The notes: a model not told the origin generated them from the sequence alone. Counted from the stretch's first letter, positions 35,442 through 44,533 are shown. The stretch is DNA of 64,000 nt from Phycisphaerales bacterium (GCA_016709445.1 JADJMV010000015.1:65175-129174); one strand, 5' to 3'. A program made the numbers and translations.

Positions 35442-37709
35442 ATGTTCGCGGTGTCAGTCAGATTCGGTGGGTCGGGTTCGCCGGGCTGCTCATCGACGCG
35501 GGCCCCTCGGTCCGCAGTGCGGGGGTTGGTTCTCGCCGTCGCGCTCTGCGCGGTCACGGCGGCGGGGCAGCCCGCCCCGGGTGATCCGATGTTGCCGCGG
35601 GAACAGACCGAAGACAACCGCTGTCTGCAATGCCACGGCCGGCCCCACATCGCCGAATTACATCCCGACGAACGGCGTTCGATGGTCGGCACTGTGCTCG
35701 AGGCGGATCAGTTGCCCGAGTCGACCTCCCCCCCACCGCCCGGCTCCGTGCTTCCTGCCTCACCCGACGAGCCGCCCACGCGTCCGGGGCTCCTCGTGCA
35801 GGGCGGAGACTTCTCCGCCGGTCCGCACGCCGGCGTGCGTTGCGTCGAGTGCCACACCGACGCCGCCCAACTCCCGCACGCGGCGGTGCTCATGAAAGCG
35901 ACCTGCGCGACTTCGTGCCACCCCGGCGCCGTCGAGGCGTACTCGGGCAGCTCACACCGCGAGGCGCTGGACAAGGGCGATGAGCTCGCCCCCACCTGCG
36001 CCTCCTGCCACGGGAGCCACGACATCCTCCGCGTCACCGACCGGAAAGCGCCCCAGCACCATCTCAACAACCTCTTCCTCTGCGGAGACTGCCACCAGAA
36101 GCACGGGCGGGACGCGGACGGCAAGGATTCCAAGCAACGCATCGACAACTACCTCGAATCGGCCCATGCCAAGGCGGTCACGCAGGCCGGGCTGCTCGGC
36201 GCCGCCACATGCGTGGACTGCCACGGGGCCCACGGCGTCCGACCCTCCGACGACAAGCGGTCCTCCGTGAGCCGCGAGCACGTCCCGCAGACGTGCGGCA
36301 AATGCCACGAGGGAGTCGCCGAGACGTACGCCACCAGCATCCATGGCAGGAAGCTTGCCGAGGGCGACAAGGACGCCCCGGTCTGTACGGATTGTCACAC
36401 CGCCCACAGCATCACGCGAGCATCGTCGCCCGAGTTCATGGCCGATGTGATCAGCGAGTGCGGTCAATGCCACGACTCGCCGGACCGGAATGGCGACCGT
36501 GTCGGCACCTACTACATGACCTATGGAAAGAGCTATCACGGCCAGGTCACCAGGCTGGGATCGACCCGCGCCGCCCGCTGCAGCGACTGCCACGGCGCGC
36601 ACGACATCCTCCCCCTCGACGACCCGGCCTCCCGGGTGGGCAGCGCCAACCTTGTGAGCACCTGCGGCCAGTCGGGCTGCCACGCGGGCGCCAACGCCAG
36701 CTTCGTCAAGTTCGACCCGCACGCCAACTACCGGGACGGAAAGCACTACCCGATCCTCCACGGCGTGTGGTGGTATTTCATCATCGTCATGAGCAGCGTG
36801 TTCACCTTCTTCGGGCTGCACACCGTCCTGTGGTTCGTGCGTTCCATGATCGAGCAAAGGCCCGCCGGCCACAAGCACGCGCACGCGCCGACGGCGATCC
36901 GCCGCTTCACCGGCCTCAACCGCGTGAATCATGCCCTGGTGGCGTTGACCTTCTTTGGGCTCACGGCGACCGGCATACCACTGGTGTTTTCGTCGCACCC
37001 CTGGGCCCGCGTGCTCGCGTCGTTGTTCGGCGGCATCGAGGCCGCCGGCCTCTGGCACCGGTTCTTTGCAATCCTCCTGATCATCAACTTCACCCTGCAC
37101 TTCTACGGACTCGGCCGCGCGTTCCTGAGGCGCCGACAGTCCTGGCACCAGTGGCTATTCGGCCCTGCCTCGCTGATCCCTCGGTGGAAGGACGTCACCG
37201 ATTGCCTCAACATGTTCCGATGGTTCGTCGGGCTTGGCAGCAGGCCCTCCTTCGACCGTTGGACCTACTGGGAGAAATTCGACTACTGGGCCGAGGTATT
37301 CGGCTCCATGATCATCGGCGGCACGGGCCTGCTGCTGTGGTTCCCGGAGTTGCTGTCCAAGCTCCTGCCTGGCTGGGCGTTCAACGTCGCGATGATCATC
37401 CACGGCTACGAGGCCCTCCTCGCGATCGGCTTCATTTTCACCATCCACTTCTTCAACGCCCACATCCGCCCGGGCACCTTCCCTGTTGACGAGGTCATCT
37501 TCACCGGCTCGGTGCCCGAGGAGGAGCTCAAGGAACACCGACCGGAGGAATACCGCCGGCTCGTCGAGAGTGGCCAGCTCGAGTCGCTCCGCGTGCCGGC
37601 GCCCAGCCCCTCGCAGCGGCCGAAGCTCATCCTCATCGCGGTCGTTTCGGTCGGCATCGGCGTCACGCTCCTCGCCCTCATCATCCTGGGAGGGCTCGGC
37701 ATCATCTGA
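35442..37709 (+). CDS. Multihaem cytochrome c fused to b-type membrane domain (CbcL-like), paralog 2
   Basis: A 755-aa paralog of the preceding gene. The start is the ATG at 35442 after AGAGGGG; an open frame reaches back to 34905, inside the upstream gene. The N-terminus has a signal region (GLVLAVALCAVTAAG). The haem domain begins with DNRCLQCHGRPHIAELHP, the same opening as paralog 1. It holds nine CXXCH motifs, one CX3CH (CATSCH) and one CX4CH (CGQSGCH). The membrane domain starts near residue 434 (ILHGVWWYFIIVMSSVFTFFGLH), with RVNHALVALTFFGLTATGIP and FIFTIHFFNAHIRPGTFPVDEVIF as candidate b-haem sites. Both paralogs keep the F-H-F-F-N-x-H ending and the KWTYWEKFDY-type loop. Having two may allow use of quinols or acceptors at different potentials. 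Confidence 0.88.
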   Translation: MFAVSVRFGGSGSPGCSSTRAPRSAVRGLVLAVALCAVTAAGQPAPGDPMLPREQTEDNRCLQCHGRPHIAELHPDERRSMVGTVLEADQLPESTSPPPPGSVLPASPDEPPTRPGLLVQGGDFSAGPHAGVRCVECHTDAAQLPHAAVLMKATCATSCHPGAVEAYSGSSHREALDKGDELAPTCASCHGSHDILRVTDRKAPQHHLNNLFLCGDCHQKHGRDADGKDSKQRIDNYLESAHAKAVTQAGLLGAATCVDCHGAHGVRPSDDKRSSVSREHVPQTCGKCHEGVAETYATSIHGRKLAEGDKDAPVCTDCHTAHSITRASSPEFMADVISECGQCHDSPDRNGDRVGTYYMTYGKSYHGQVTRLGSTRAARCSDCHGAHDILPLDDPASRVGSANLVSTCGQSGCHAGANASFVKFDPHANYRDGKHYPILHGVWWYFIIVMSSVFTFFGLHTVLWFVRSMIEQRPAGHKHAHAPTAIRRFTGLNRVNHALVALTFFGLTATGIPLVFSSHPWARVLASLFGGIEAAGLWHRFFAILLIINFTLHFYGLGRAFLRRRQSWHQWLFGPASLIPRWKDVTDCLNMFRWFVGLGSRPSFDRWTYWEKFDYWAEVFGSMIIGGTGLLLWFPELLSKLLPGWAFNVAMIIHGYEALLAIGFIFTIHFFNAHIRPGTFPVDEVIFTGSVPEEELKEHRPEEYRRLVESGQLESLRVPAPSPSQRPKLILIAVVSVGIGVTLLALIILGGLGII

Positions 37710-37718
37710 GCCGTCAAC

Positions 37719-39251
37719 ATGGCACCCGCACGCCGCAAATCCGCCCCTCGCCCCTCCAAACGCCACCGACGCCGCAGGGTCGTCCTGCTCGTCGGCGCTC
37801 CGGCAGCGCTGCTGATCGTCCTCGCGGTCGTGCTGGCCTGGCGTCTGCGCGACCGCCATCCGCCGTTGCCTCCACCCCTTCCCACCCCGGCGGCCGGCGG
37901 ACCGGTCGAGCCCGCGCCGAGACCGACCCATCTGGTCAACTTCTCCGATGGCTGCGTCTCGGCCGAATGCCACGCCGGGATGGCCACAGCCCCGAAGCTC
38001 CACGAGCCGGTGGCCGAACTGGCCTGCGACGCCTGCCACCAGGGGGACAACGGCGGCCACGTCTATCCCCTCGTCGTCGGCCCCGACCGGCTCTGCCTGA
38101 AGTGCCATGACACCGGAACAACCGAGCCTGTGCAGCACCGCGCGATGTCGGCCGAGGGGTGCCTGGCCTGCCATGACCCGCATACCTCGGACAATGCACA
38201 GTTGCTCAACGCGGGCTCCGTCCGAGAGACGTGCGCCCGCTGCCACCCGACCACCGAGGGATCCACCCGGCACGAGCCCTACGCCGAGGGCAACTGCGGC
38301 GCCTGCCACGAGCCCCACGCCTCGGCCGAGCCCGGGCTGCTGCGCGGCGGCGTCGGGAGCCGACACTGCGCGATGTGCCACTCCGCAACGGACGAGGAGA
38401 TGCGCTCGGCTCTGCACACCCATGCGGGCGTGGAGGGCGAGTGCCTCGCCTGTCACGGACCGCACGCGACCAAGCACAAGGGCCTGCTGGTCGCTGATAT
38501 CGGTACCACGTGCAAGGGCTGCCACGCCGAGGTGTCGAAGGCCGTGGAGGGGTCGGTCGTCTCGCACGACGCCGTCTTGAAGGGGGACCAGTGCCTCGCC
38601 TGCCATCGTCCCCACGATTCCAACCTCGACAAGATGCTCCGCGGCGACGAAAGGACGGTTTGCCTGGGATGTCACAAGGACCAACTCAAAGCTCGTGACG
38701 GGCGCACGATCCCGGCAATGGGCGCCCTGCTGACCGCGTCACCGGTCATCCACGGTCCCGTGGCGGCGGGCAACTGCGGGGCTTGCCACAGCATCCACGG
38801 CGCGAACCACGAACGCCTGCTCCGACAGCTCAATCCCAGCGTGCTCTACGGGTCGTTCGACATCCAGAACTACGCCCTCTGCTTCGGGTGCCACTCGCAG
38901 GAGCTCGTGCTGACCGATTCTGCGGAAGCCACGGGGTTCCGCGAGGGCACGCTGAACCTCCACAGGAAGCACATGACCTACGGCGGCAAGGCACGCAGCT
39001 GCGCGAGCTGCCACGCGGTCCACGGGAGTGTCCAGCCGCGGCTGATCGCCGACGCGGCGCCCTACGAGGGCTCGGACTGGCTCGTCCCGATCGATTTCAA
39101 GCTCACGCCGGACGGGGGAAGCTGCGCAAGCAGTTGTCACGAGACGCTCACCTACAGCCGGAGCGCACCCACGCCGGAGCTTGAAGCACCACCGGAGGGG
39201 GAACCGACCCCCCCGTCGGATCCCGCCGACCAGGAAGGGGGCGCCCCATGA
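37719..39251 (+). CDS. Membrane-anchored 15-haem cytochrome c (doubled CXXCH type)
   Basis: A 510-aa cytochrome with an uncleaved N-terminal anchor (basic residues 5-20, helix 21-42) followed by a Pro-rich spacer. It has 15 haem c motifs: CX4CH at the start (GCVSAECH), 13 CXXCH and a final CX3CH (CASSCH). Many are in doubled CXXCH form with DPH/PH after the motif (CLACHDPHTSDN, CGACHEPHASAE, CLACHGPHATKH). It sits 9 nt after paralog 2 and overlaps the next gene by 4 nt (ATGA). The likely role is a periplasmic relay tethered to the inner membrane, taking electrons from the CbcL-like proteins. Haem number is counted from motifs only. Confidence 0.88.
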   Translation: MAPARRKSAPRPSKRHRRRRVVLLVGAPAALLIVLAVVLAWRLRDRHPPLPPPLPTPAAGGPVEPAPRPTHLVNFSDGCVSAECHAGMATAPKLHEPVAELACDACHQGDNGGHVYPLVVGPDRLCLKCHDTGTTEPVQHRAMSAEGCLACHDPHTSDNAQLLNAGSVRETCARCHPTTEGSTRHEPYAEGNCGACHEPHASAEPGLLRGGVGSRHCAMCHSATDEEMRSALHTHAGVEGECLACHGPHATKHKGLLVADIGTTCKGCHAEVSKAVEGSVVSHDAVLKGDQCLACHRPHDSNLDKMLRGDERTVCLGCHKDQLKARDGRTIPAMGALLTASPVIHGPVAAGNCGACHSIHGANHERLLRQLNPSVLYGSFDIQNYALCFGCHSQELVLTDSAEATGFREGTLNLHRKHMTYGGKARSCASCHAVHGSVQPRLIADAAPYEGSDWLVPIDFKLTPDGGSCASSCHETLTYSRSAPTPELEAPPEGEPTPPSDPADQEGGAP

Positions 39252-40744
39252 AGCCTCGCACCGTCCGGTTCACCCTCCTCGCCTCGCTGGCCGCCGGCGC
39301 GGCGGCTCTCGCCCAGCCCGCGCCGGACCGGCCCGTGCAACCGAACCCGGCGCTCCTGCAGCCGGCAGGTCCTGCCAAGTTGCCACCGCCGACCACCGAC
39401 ATCCCGAGAAACGGCTGTGTGACCGCCGAGTGTCACCCCGGCATCAAGGATCACAAGTACCTCCACGGCCCCGTGCTTGTCAACGCATGCGACGGGTGCC
39501 ACAAACTGACCGACCCCGCAACCCACCACTACGAGCCTGTCCGCGACCGCAGCGAGTTGTGCCTCTTCTGCCACGTGGTTGAGACCCCCCCCGACTCGAT
39601 CCTGCACCAGCCCTTCCAGGAGGGCGACTGCCTCTCCTGTCACGACCCCCACGGCAGCCGCGAGACCGCGCTGCTCCGGGGCCAGAAGTATTCGGATGCC
39701 TGCGCCAATTGCCATGCCGATGTGACCGGAGCGCACGACACCGTGCACGGACCGGCCTCGGCCGGGGCGTGCGGGGCCTGTCACGAGCCGCACGCGGCGC
39801 CCCGTCCCTTCCTTCTCGCGGCCGAGGGGCGGGACCTCTGCCTGCGTTGCCACGTCACCACGGGGCTCGAGATCGACTCGATGCGGGACGTGCACGAGCC
39901 GGCGAAGGGTGACTGTCGCGTATGCCATGATCCGCACGCGACCGACAACCCCTCGCTGCTCTCCGAGGAGCCGACCGCGCTGTGCACGGGGTGCCACGAG
40001 GACATTGCTCACACGATCGACACCGCCTCGACCAAGCACGCCGCGGTCACGACCGAGCGTTCCTGCCTCAACTGCCATGCCCCACACGCCGCCGACCATG
40101 GGGGCCTGCTCAAGCAGGACGTCAACGCGTTGTGCTTCGAGTGCCACAACAAGAAGATTGCCAGGCCGGACGGCTCGATCATCCCGGACATGAAGGCCCT
40201 GATCGAAAACGGCCACAGCCTGCACGGCGCGATCGCTCAGGATAGCTGCATCGCCTGCCACGAGATCCACGGCGGGGGACACCGGCGGCTGCTCACCAAC
40301 GAGTATCCCTCCAGCATCTACTACCCCTTCGACGAGAACGCGTACGCCCTCTGCTTCAGCTGCCACGACCGCGAGCTGGCGCTGGAATCCCGCACCGACG
40401 CGGTCACGTCGTTCCGCAACGGCGACGAGAATCTGCACTATGTCCACGTGCATCGGGACCAGAAGGGCCGAACCTGCAGCGTCTGCCACGACGCCCACGC
40501 CGCCGACGCCGGCAAGCACATCCGCGCCTTCATCCCGTTCGGACCCTCGGGCTGGAACCTGCCGATCAGGTACGAGCAACTTCCCGACGGAGGCCGGTGT
40601 GGTCCCGGGTGCCACCAGCAATTCGAGTATTCCAGAACCAACCCGCTGACCTACCCACCCATCGACGAGGGCAAGTGGCAGGGCGGCGACCTCGTGCCCG
40701 GGGTCAAGGCCGAAGAGCCCGGCAAGAAGAAGCCCGGACGCTAA
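39248..40744 (+). CDS. Secreted 15-haem cytochrome c (doubled CXXCH type)
   Basis: A 498-aa paralog of the anchored cytochrome just upstream, but with a cleavable signal peptide (RFTLLASLAAGAAALAQ) in place of a membrane anchor. The motif order is the same: CX4CH first (GCVTAECHPG), then 13 CXXCH, then CX3CH at the end (CGPGCH). Doubled CXXCH forms with following PH are frequent (CLSCHDPHGS, CGACHEPHAA, CRVCHDPHAT, CLNCHAPHAA). The C-terminus is Lys/Pro-rich. The ATG overlaps the upstream stop by 4 nt. As a soluble partner it could carry electrons across the periplasm or to the cell surface. No outer-membrane porin-cytochrome partner is encoded in this window. Confidence 0.88.
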   Translation: MKPRTVRFTLLASLAAGAAALAQPAPDRPVQPNPALLQPAGPAKLPPPTTDIPRNGCVTAECHPGIKDHKYLHGPVLVNACDGCHKLTDPATHHYEPVRDRSELCLFCHVVETPPDSILHQPFQEGDCLSCHDPHGSRETALLRGQKYSDACANCHADVTGAHDTVHGPASAGACGACHEPHAAPRPFLLAAEGRDLCLRCHVTTGLEIDSMRDVHEPAKGDCRVCHDPHATDNPSLLSEEPTALCTGCHEDIAHTIDTASTKHAAVTTERSCLNCHAPHAADHGGLLKQDVNALCFECHNKKIARPDGSIIPDMKALIENGHSLHGAIAQDSCIACHEIHGGGHRRLLTNEYPSSIYYPFDENAYALCFSCHDRELALESRTDAVTSFRNGDENLHYVHVHRDQKGRTCSVCHDAHAADAGKHIRAFIPFGPSGWNLPIRYEQLPDGGRCGPGCHQQFEYSRTNPLTYPPIDEGKWQGGDLVPGVKAEEPGKKKPGR

Positions 40745-40799
40745 CCACCAGCACCACCGCCGGCCCCACCCGCCGGACCATGCAAGAAGGGAAAGTGCG

Positions 40800-41813
40800 A
40801 TGAAACTCCGATCTGCATTCCGACCCGTACTCGCCATCGGCGCGATCGCGGCGTGCCTGGCGATCCCGGCACGCGCCGACGGCCTGAGAAATGTCAAAGT
40901 CGGCGAAGAGGTCCCGGCCTACCGCCTCCCGACGATCGACGGCGTGCTCGCCGACAGCGAGGCGTCCAAGGGCTCCGTCGTGGTGCTCGTCTATCTCTCC
41001 GCGGAGCAGACCAGCTCAGAGATCGCCGCGAGCGAGTCCGCCGCGACGATCAAGCCCTACGAGGCCGACGGTGTTCAATTGCTCCACGTCACCGCGGACG
41101 TCGTCCACAAGCCATACTTCGAGAGATTCCGCCAGGACCGGAATCTCACCACGGCCCTCGCCTTCGACGCCGAACGCACGCTGTACGGCAAGCTCGGGCT
41201 GATCGTCTTCCCCACGACCATCGTGATCGATCGTGAGGGCAAGCTCGCCCATGTGATCTCCGCCCGCGGGCTCGACTACGCCCACACGCTCGACTGCTAT
41301 GTTCGCCACACTCTGGGACGGTTGACCGATGCGCAGCTGGCCGAAGCGCTCAAGACCCGCCCCTCGACCGACAGCTCACCCAAGAGCCTCGCCTCGCGGC
41401 ACCGGGCCGCCGCCCGACTGCTCCGGGAAAAGGGGCTCCTCGATGCCTCCCGCAACGAGCTGGACAAGGCCCGTGAGCAGGACCCCGCGGACGTGGAGAT
41501 CGCGCTCGACCTGGCCGACCTCGACATCGCTTCTGACCAGCTCGACGAGGCGGAGACGCTCGTCGGCACGGTGCTGGCTTCCCAGCCCGAGCATCGCCGT
41601 GCGAAGCAGCTCCAGGGCGTGCTCCTCTACCGGCGCAACGACTTGGTCGGGGCCGAGGCGGTGCTGCTCGAGGCCCTTGACCTGAATCCCGATCCCGCCC
41701 GCGTGCACTACTACCTTGGCCGCATCTACGAGCAGCAGGGCGCACCCGAGAAGGCCCTCGAGCACTACCGCGAGGCGCTCCGGCACTTCCTCAAGGAGCC
41801 GGACCTCAAGTAA
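40800..41813 (+). CDS. Thioredoxin-fold/TPR protein without redox cysteines
   Basis: A 337-aa exported protein (signal peptide LAIGAIAACLAIPARA) closing the multihaem operon, 55 nt after the last cytochrome. Residues about 31-170 look like an AhpC/TlpA-type thioredoxin fold (VGEEVPAYRLPTIDG, VVVLVYLS, LIVFPTTIVIDREGKLAHVISA). The place of the CXXC pair reads SAEQTSSE (residues 68-75), so no disulfide chemistry is expected. Residues about 190-335 form TPR-like helices (ARLLREKGLLDASRNELDKAREQDP, AKQLQGVLLYRRNDLVGAEAVLLEAL, YYLGRIYEQQGAPEKALEHYREALR). It could be a scaffold for cytochrome assembly or complex formation. That is inference from its place in the operon. Confidence 0.75.
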   Translation: MKLRSAFRPVLAIGAIAACLAIPARADGLRNVKVGEEVPAYRLPTIDGVLADSEASKGSVVVLVYLSAEQTSSEIAASESAATIKPYEADGVQLLHVTADVVHKPYFERFRQDRNLTTALAFDAERTLYGKLGLIVFPTTIVIDREGKLAHVISARGLDYAHTLDCYVRHTLGRLTDAQLAEALKTRPSTDSSPKSLASRHRAAARLLREKGLLDASRNELDKAREQDPADVEIALDLADLDIASDQLDEAETLVGTVLASQPEHRRAKQLQGVLLYRRNDLVGAEAVLLEALDLNPDPARVHYYLGRIYEQQGAPEKALEHYREALRHFLKEPDLK

Positions 41814-41871
41814 ACTGCACGAGGGCCCGGCCTACCCCGGGCGTCCCGCAGGGGAGGAGCCCGATCCATCG

Positions 41872-41911
41872 CCGGCGTGGGGCGCATCGTCGCGGATGCG
41901 CCCCACGCCGG
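41872..41911 (+). terminator. 17-bp perfect hairpin after the multihaem operon
   Basis: The arms 41872-41888 and 41895-41911 are perfectly complementary over 17 bp, with a 6-nt loop GTCGCG. There is no T-run after it. The hairpin is 59 nt past the stop of the last operon gene and 17 nt before the ATG chosen for GH127. It is either a strong terminator or a leader structure controlling the next gene. Confidence 0.65.
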
Positions 41912-41928
41912 TGTTCTACGATGCGGGC

Positions 41929-44454
41929 ATGACATGCCAGACATTCGCACTCCGGCTCGCCGCGATGACCGCCACACTGGTCCCGTCGTTCGCGCTGGCC
42001 CAGACACCCGCCGCCCCCGACAAGGCGACCGCCATGAGCAACAGCCACTACGTCTCGAACCGAGCGCCACTGGAGCCCAGCCGCCTGATCAAGCTGCCGA
42101 TCGGGTCGATCCGACCGGAGGGATGGCTGCTCCACCAACTCCGCCTGCAGGCCGACGGATTCCACGGCCACCTGCGGGAAATCAGCCCCTGGCTCCGGCG
42201 CGAGGGCAACGCCTGGCTCGACCCCAACGGCGTGGGTGACCGGGGATGGGAGGAGGTGCCGTATTGGCTCAAGGGGTATCTCAACTGCGCACTGGTCCTG
42301 AACGACAAGTCGATGCTGGACGAGGCGGTGGTCTGGATCGAGGGCGCACTCCAAAGCCAGCAGGCTGACGGATGGTTCGGCCCCGACAAGGGCCGCACGG
42401 GTCTGGCGACCAACCTCGAGGGCCGGGACGACCTCTGGCCAAACATGATCATGCTCTTCTGCCTGATCGACTACTACGACGTCTCCCATGACCAGCGCGT
42501 CATCGATCTCATGGACAGGTACTTCAAGTACCTCATGGAGGTCCCGGACGAGAAGTTCCTGATCGGATACTGGCCCAAGCTCCGCGGCGGCGACCAGCTC
42601 TTCGCCATCCACTGGCTCTACAACCGCACCGGCGAGGCCTGGCTCCTCGACCTGGCCGCAAAGACCCACCGCCTGACGGGGCGCTGGGACGAGGGCGTCA
42701 TCGACTGGCACAACGTCAACGTGTCGCAGGCCTTCCGCGAGCCGACCCAATGGTGGGCGCAATCGCACGACGAGCGCGACCGCGAGGGCGCCGAGCGGGA
42801 TTGGCGCGAGGTACGCGAGAAGTACGGCCAGGTGCCCGGCGGCATGTTCGGGGCCGACGAGAACGCCCGCCCGGGCTTCACCGACCCGCGACAGGCGATC
42901 GAGACCTGTGGGATCGTCGAGCAGATGCTCAGCGACGAAATCCTGCTCTCCATTACCGGCGACATGGCATGGGCCGATCGCTGCGAGGACGTCGCGTTCA
43001 ACGCGCTCCCCGCTGCCTTCACCGCCGACATGGGCGCTCTCCGGTACCTGACCGCCCCGAACCAGCCGGTCTCCGATGGGCTCAACCACGCCCCGGGGAT
43101 CCAGAACAGCGGCCCCATGTTCCTCATGAGCCCCCACCGCCATCGGTGCTGCCAGCACAACGCGGGCCATGGATGGCCCTACTTCGCCGAGCACCTCTGG
43201 TACGCCACGCCGGACAACGGGCTCGCCGCGGTCCTCTTCAGCGCCTGCTCCGTGACGGCGTCCGTCGGGCAGAACTCCGAGGTCACCATCACCGAGGAGA
43301 CCGCCTACCCCTTCGAGGACACGATCCGATTCCGCATCGCCCTCTCCGGACCCGCGACCTTCCCGCTCGACCTCCGCATCCCCGGCTGGTGTGCGAACCC
43401 GGACATCCGCATCAACGGCCGCCAAGCGGGCGTCCCGGCGGCGCCCGGCTCGCTCGCCCGGCTCGACCGGACATGGGCCGACGGCGACACCGTGGAACTG
43501 CGCCTCCCAATGCAGACCCGCGTGCAGCAGTGGCCGGCCAACCACGGGTCGGTCTCGGTCGAACGGGGTCCACTCACCTATGCGTTGGACATCGGGGAGG
43601 ATTATGAGCGAATCGACGACGCGGGCGCCCAAGACAAGGCGCTCTCAGATGCCGACGCCGCCGCGCTGAACAAGCGATGGCCCGCCTGGGAGATCCTGCC
43701 AACCGGGCCGTGGAACTATGGCTTGGCCCTGGGCGAGGATCCCGCTCGGGCGATCAAGGTTCGTCCCGGGAAGGCATTCGACGCGGCCGAGAGCCCCTGG
43801 ACTCCGGCATCCACGCCCCTCAGTCTCGAGGCCCCAGCCCGCCTGATCCCCGAGTGGAAGCTCGATCGCTTCGGGCTGGCCGCGCCACTCCAGGATTCCC
43901 CCGCGGCGACGGACGCTCCGATCCAGGCCGTACGCCTCATCCCCATGGGTGCTGCCCGGATCCGGATCAGCGCCTTCCCGGTGGTCACCGTCGGGGCGGG
44001 GGGGCACGCATGGCAGACGCCGCAGGTGCCTCGCCAGCTCTTCCATGCTTCCGCATCGCAAACCTTTGATGGTGACGAGGTTGGGGCAATCGCCGACGGC
44101 GTCTCGCCCGCCAACTCGGCGGATCGCTCCATTCCTCGCCACACCTTCTGGCCGAACCGGGGCACGAAGGAGTGGCTGCAGGCCGGCTTCGATGCACCCC
44201 GGCGGGTCGCTTCGGTCTCGGTCTACTGGTTTGATGATTCGGGGTCCGGCCAGTGCCGCGTCCCCGCCTCCTGGCGATTGCTCTATCGCCAGGGAGACCA
44301 GTGGAAGCCGGTCGCAACGAGCGACGCCTTCGGCGTTGCGCGTGACGACTGCAACACGGTGACTTTCGAGCCCGTGACGACCGACGCGATGCGGATCGAA
44401 GTCCAGCTCCAGCCCGGGTTCAGCGGAGGGGTCCTGGAGTGGTCGATCGAATAG
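41929..44454 (+). CDS. Glycoside hydrolase family 127 (beta-L-arabinofuranosidase-like), secreted
   Basis: An 841-aa secreted glycosidase. ATG 41929 starts a signal peptide ending ALAQ; a second ATG 36 nt in is possible. The catalytic (alpha/alpha)6 barrel (residues about 45-530) carries the GH127 metal-thiolate site: E325 and C327 in IETCGIVEQ, and C407-C408 in HRHRCCQHN, matching E338, C340, C417 and C418 of the characterised HypBA1 enzyme. That enzyme uses a Zn-bound cysteine as nucleophile. The C-terminal 250 residues include a discoidin-like beta-sandwich (DAPRRVASVSVYWFDDSG...CRVPASWRLLYRQGDQWK). It likely removes beta-L-arabinofuranose from plant or algal polymers. It stands alone; no sugar transporter or regulator adjoins it. 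Confidence 0.9.
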   Translation: MTCQTFALRLAAMTATLVPSFALAQTPAAPDKATAMSNSHYVSNRAPLEPSRLIKLPIGSIRPEGWLLHQLRLQADGFHGHLREISPWLRREGNAWLDPNGVGDRGWEEVPYWLKGYLNCALVLNDKSMLDEAVVWIEGALQSQQADGWFGPDKGRTGLATNLEGRDDLWPNMIMLFCLIDYYDVSHDQRVIDLMDRYFKYLMEVPDEKFLIGYWPKLRGGDQLFAIHWLYNRTGEAWLLDLAAKTHRLTGRWDEGVIDWHNVNVSQAFREPTQWWAQSHDERDREGAERDWREVREKYGQVPGGMFGADENARPGFTDPRQAIETCGIVEQMLSDEILLSITGDMAWADRCEDVAFNALPAAFTADMGALRYLTAPNQPVSDGLNHAPGIQNSGPMFLMSPHRHRCCQHNAGHGWPYFAEHLWYATPDNGLAAVLFSACSVTASVGQNSEVTITEETAYPFEDTIRFRIALSGPATFPLDLRIPGWCANPDIRINGRQAGVPAAPGSLARLDRTWADGDTVELRLPMQTRVQQWPANHGSVSVERGPLTYALDIGEDYERIDDAGAQDKALSDADAAALNKRWPAWEILPTGPWNYGLALGEDPARAIKVRPGKAFDAAESPWTPASTPLSLEAPARLIPEWKLDRFGLAAPLQDSPAATDAPIQAVRLIPMGAARIRISAFPVVTVGAGGHAWQTPQVPRQLFHASASQTFDGDEVGAIADGVSPANSADRSIPRHTFWPNRGTKEWLQAGFDAPRRVASVSVYWFDDSGSGQCRVPASWRLLYRQGDQWKPVATSDAFGVARDDCNTVTFEPVTTDAMRIEVQLQPGFSGGVLEWSIE

Positions 44455-44533
44455 GCGCCGGCGACTGCATACTCACGTCGATCGCTGCGTAGAAGCCGAC
44501 ATCCTCCGGCGCGGTAGGACCGTGCTCGCGCAA

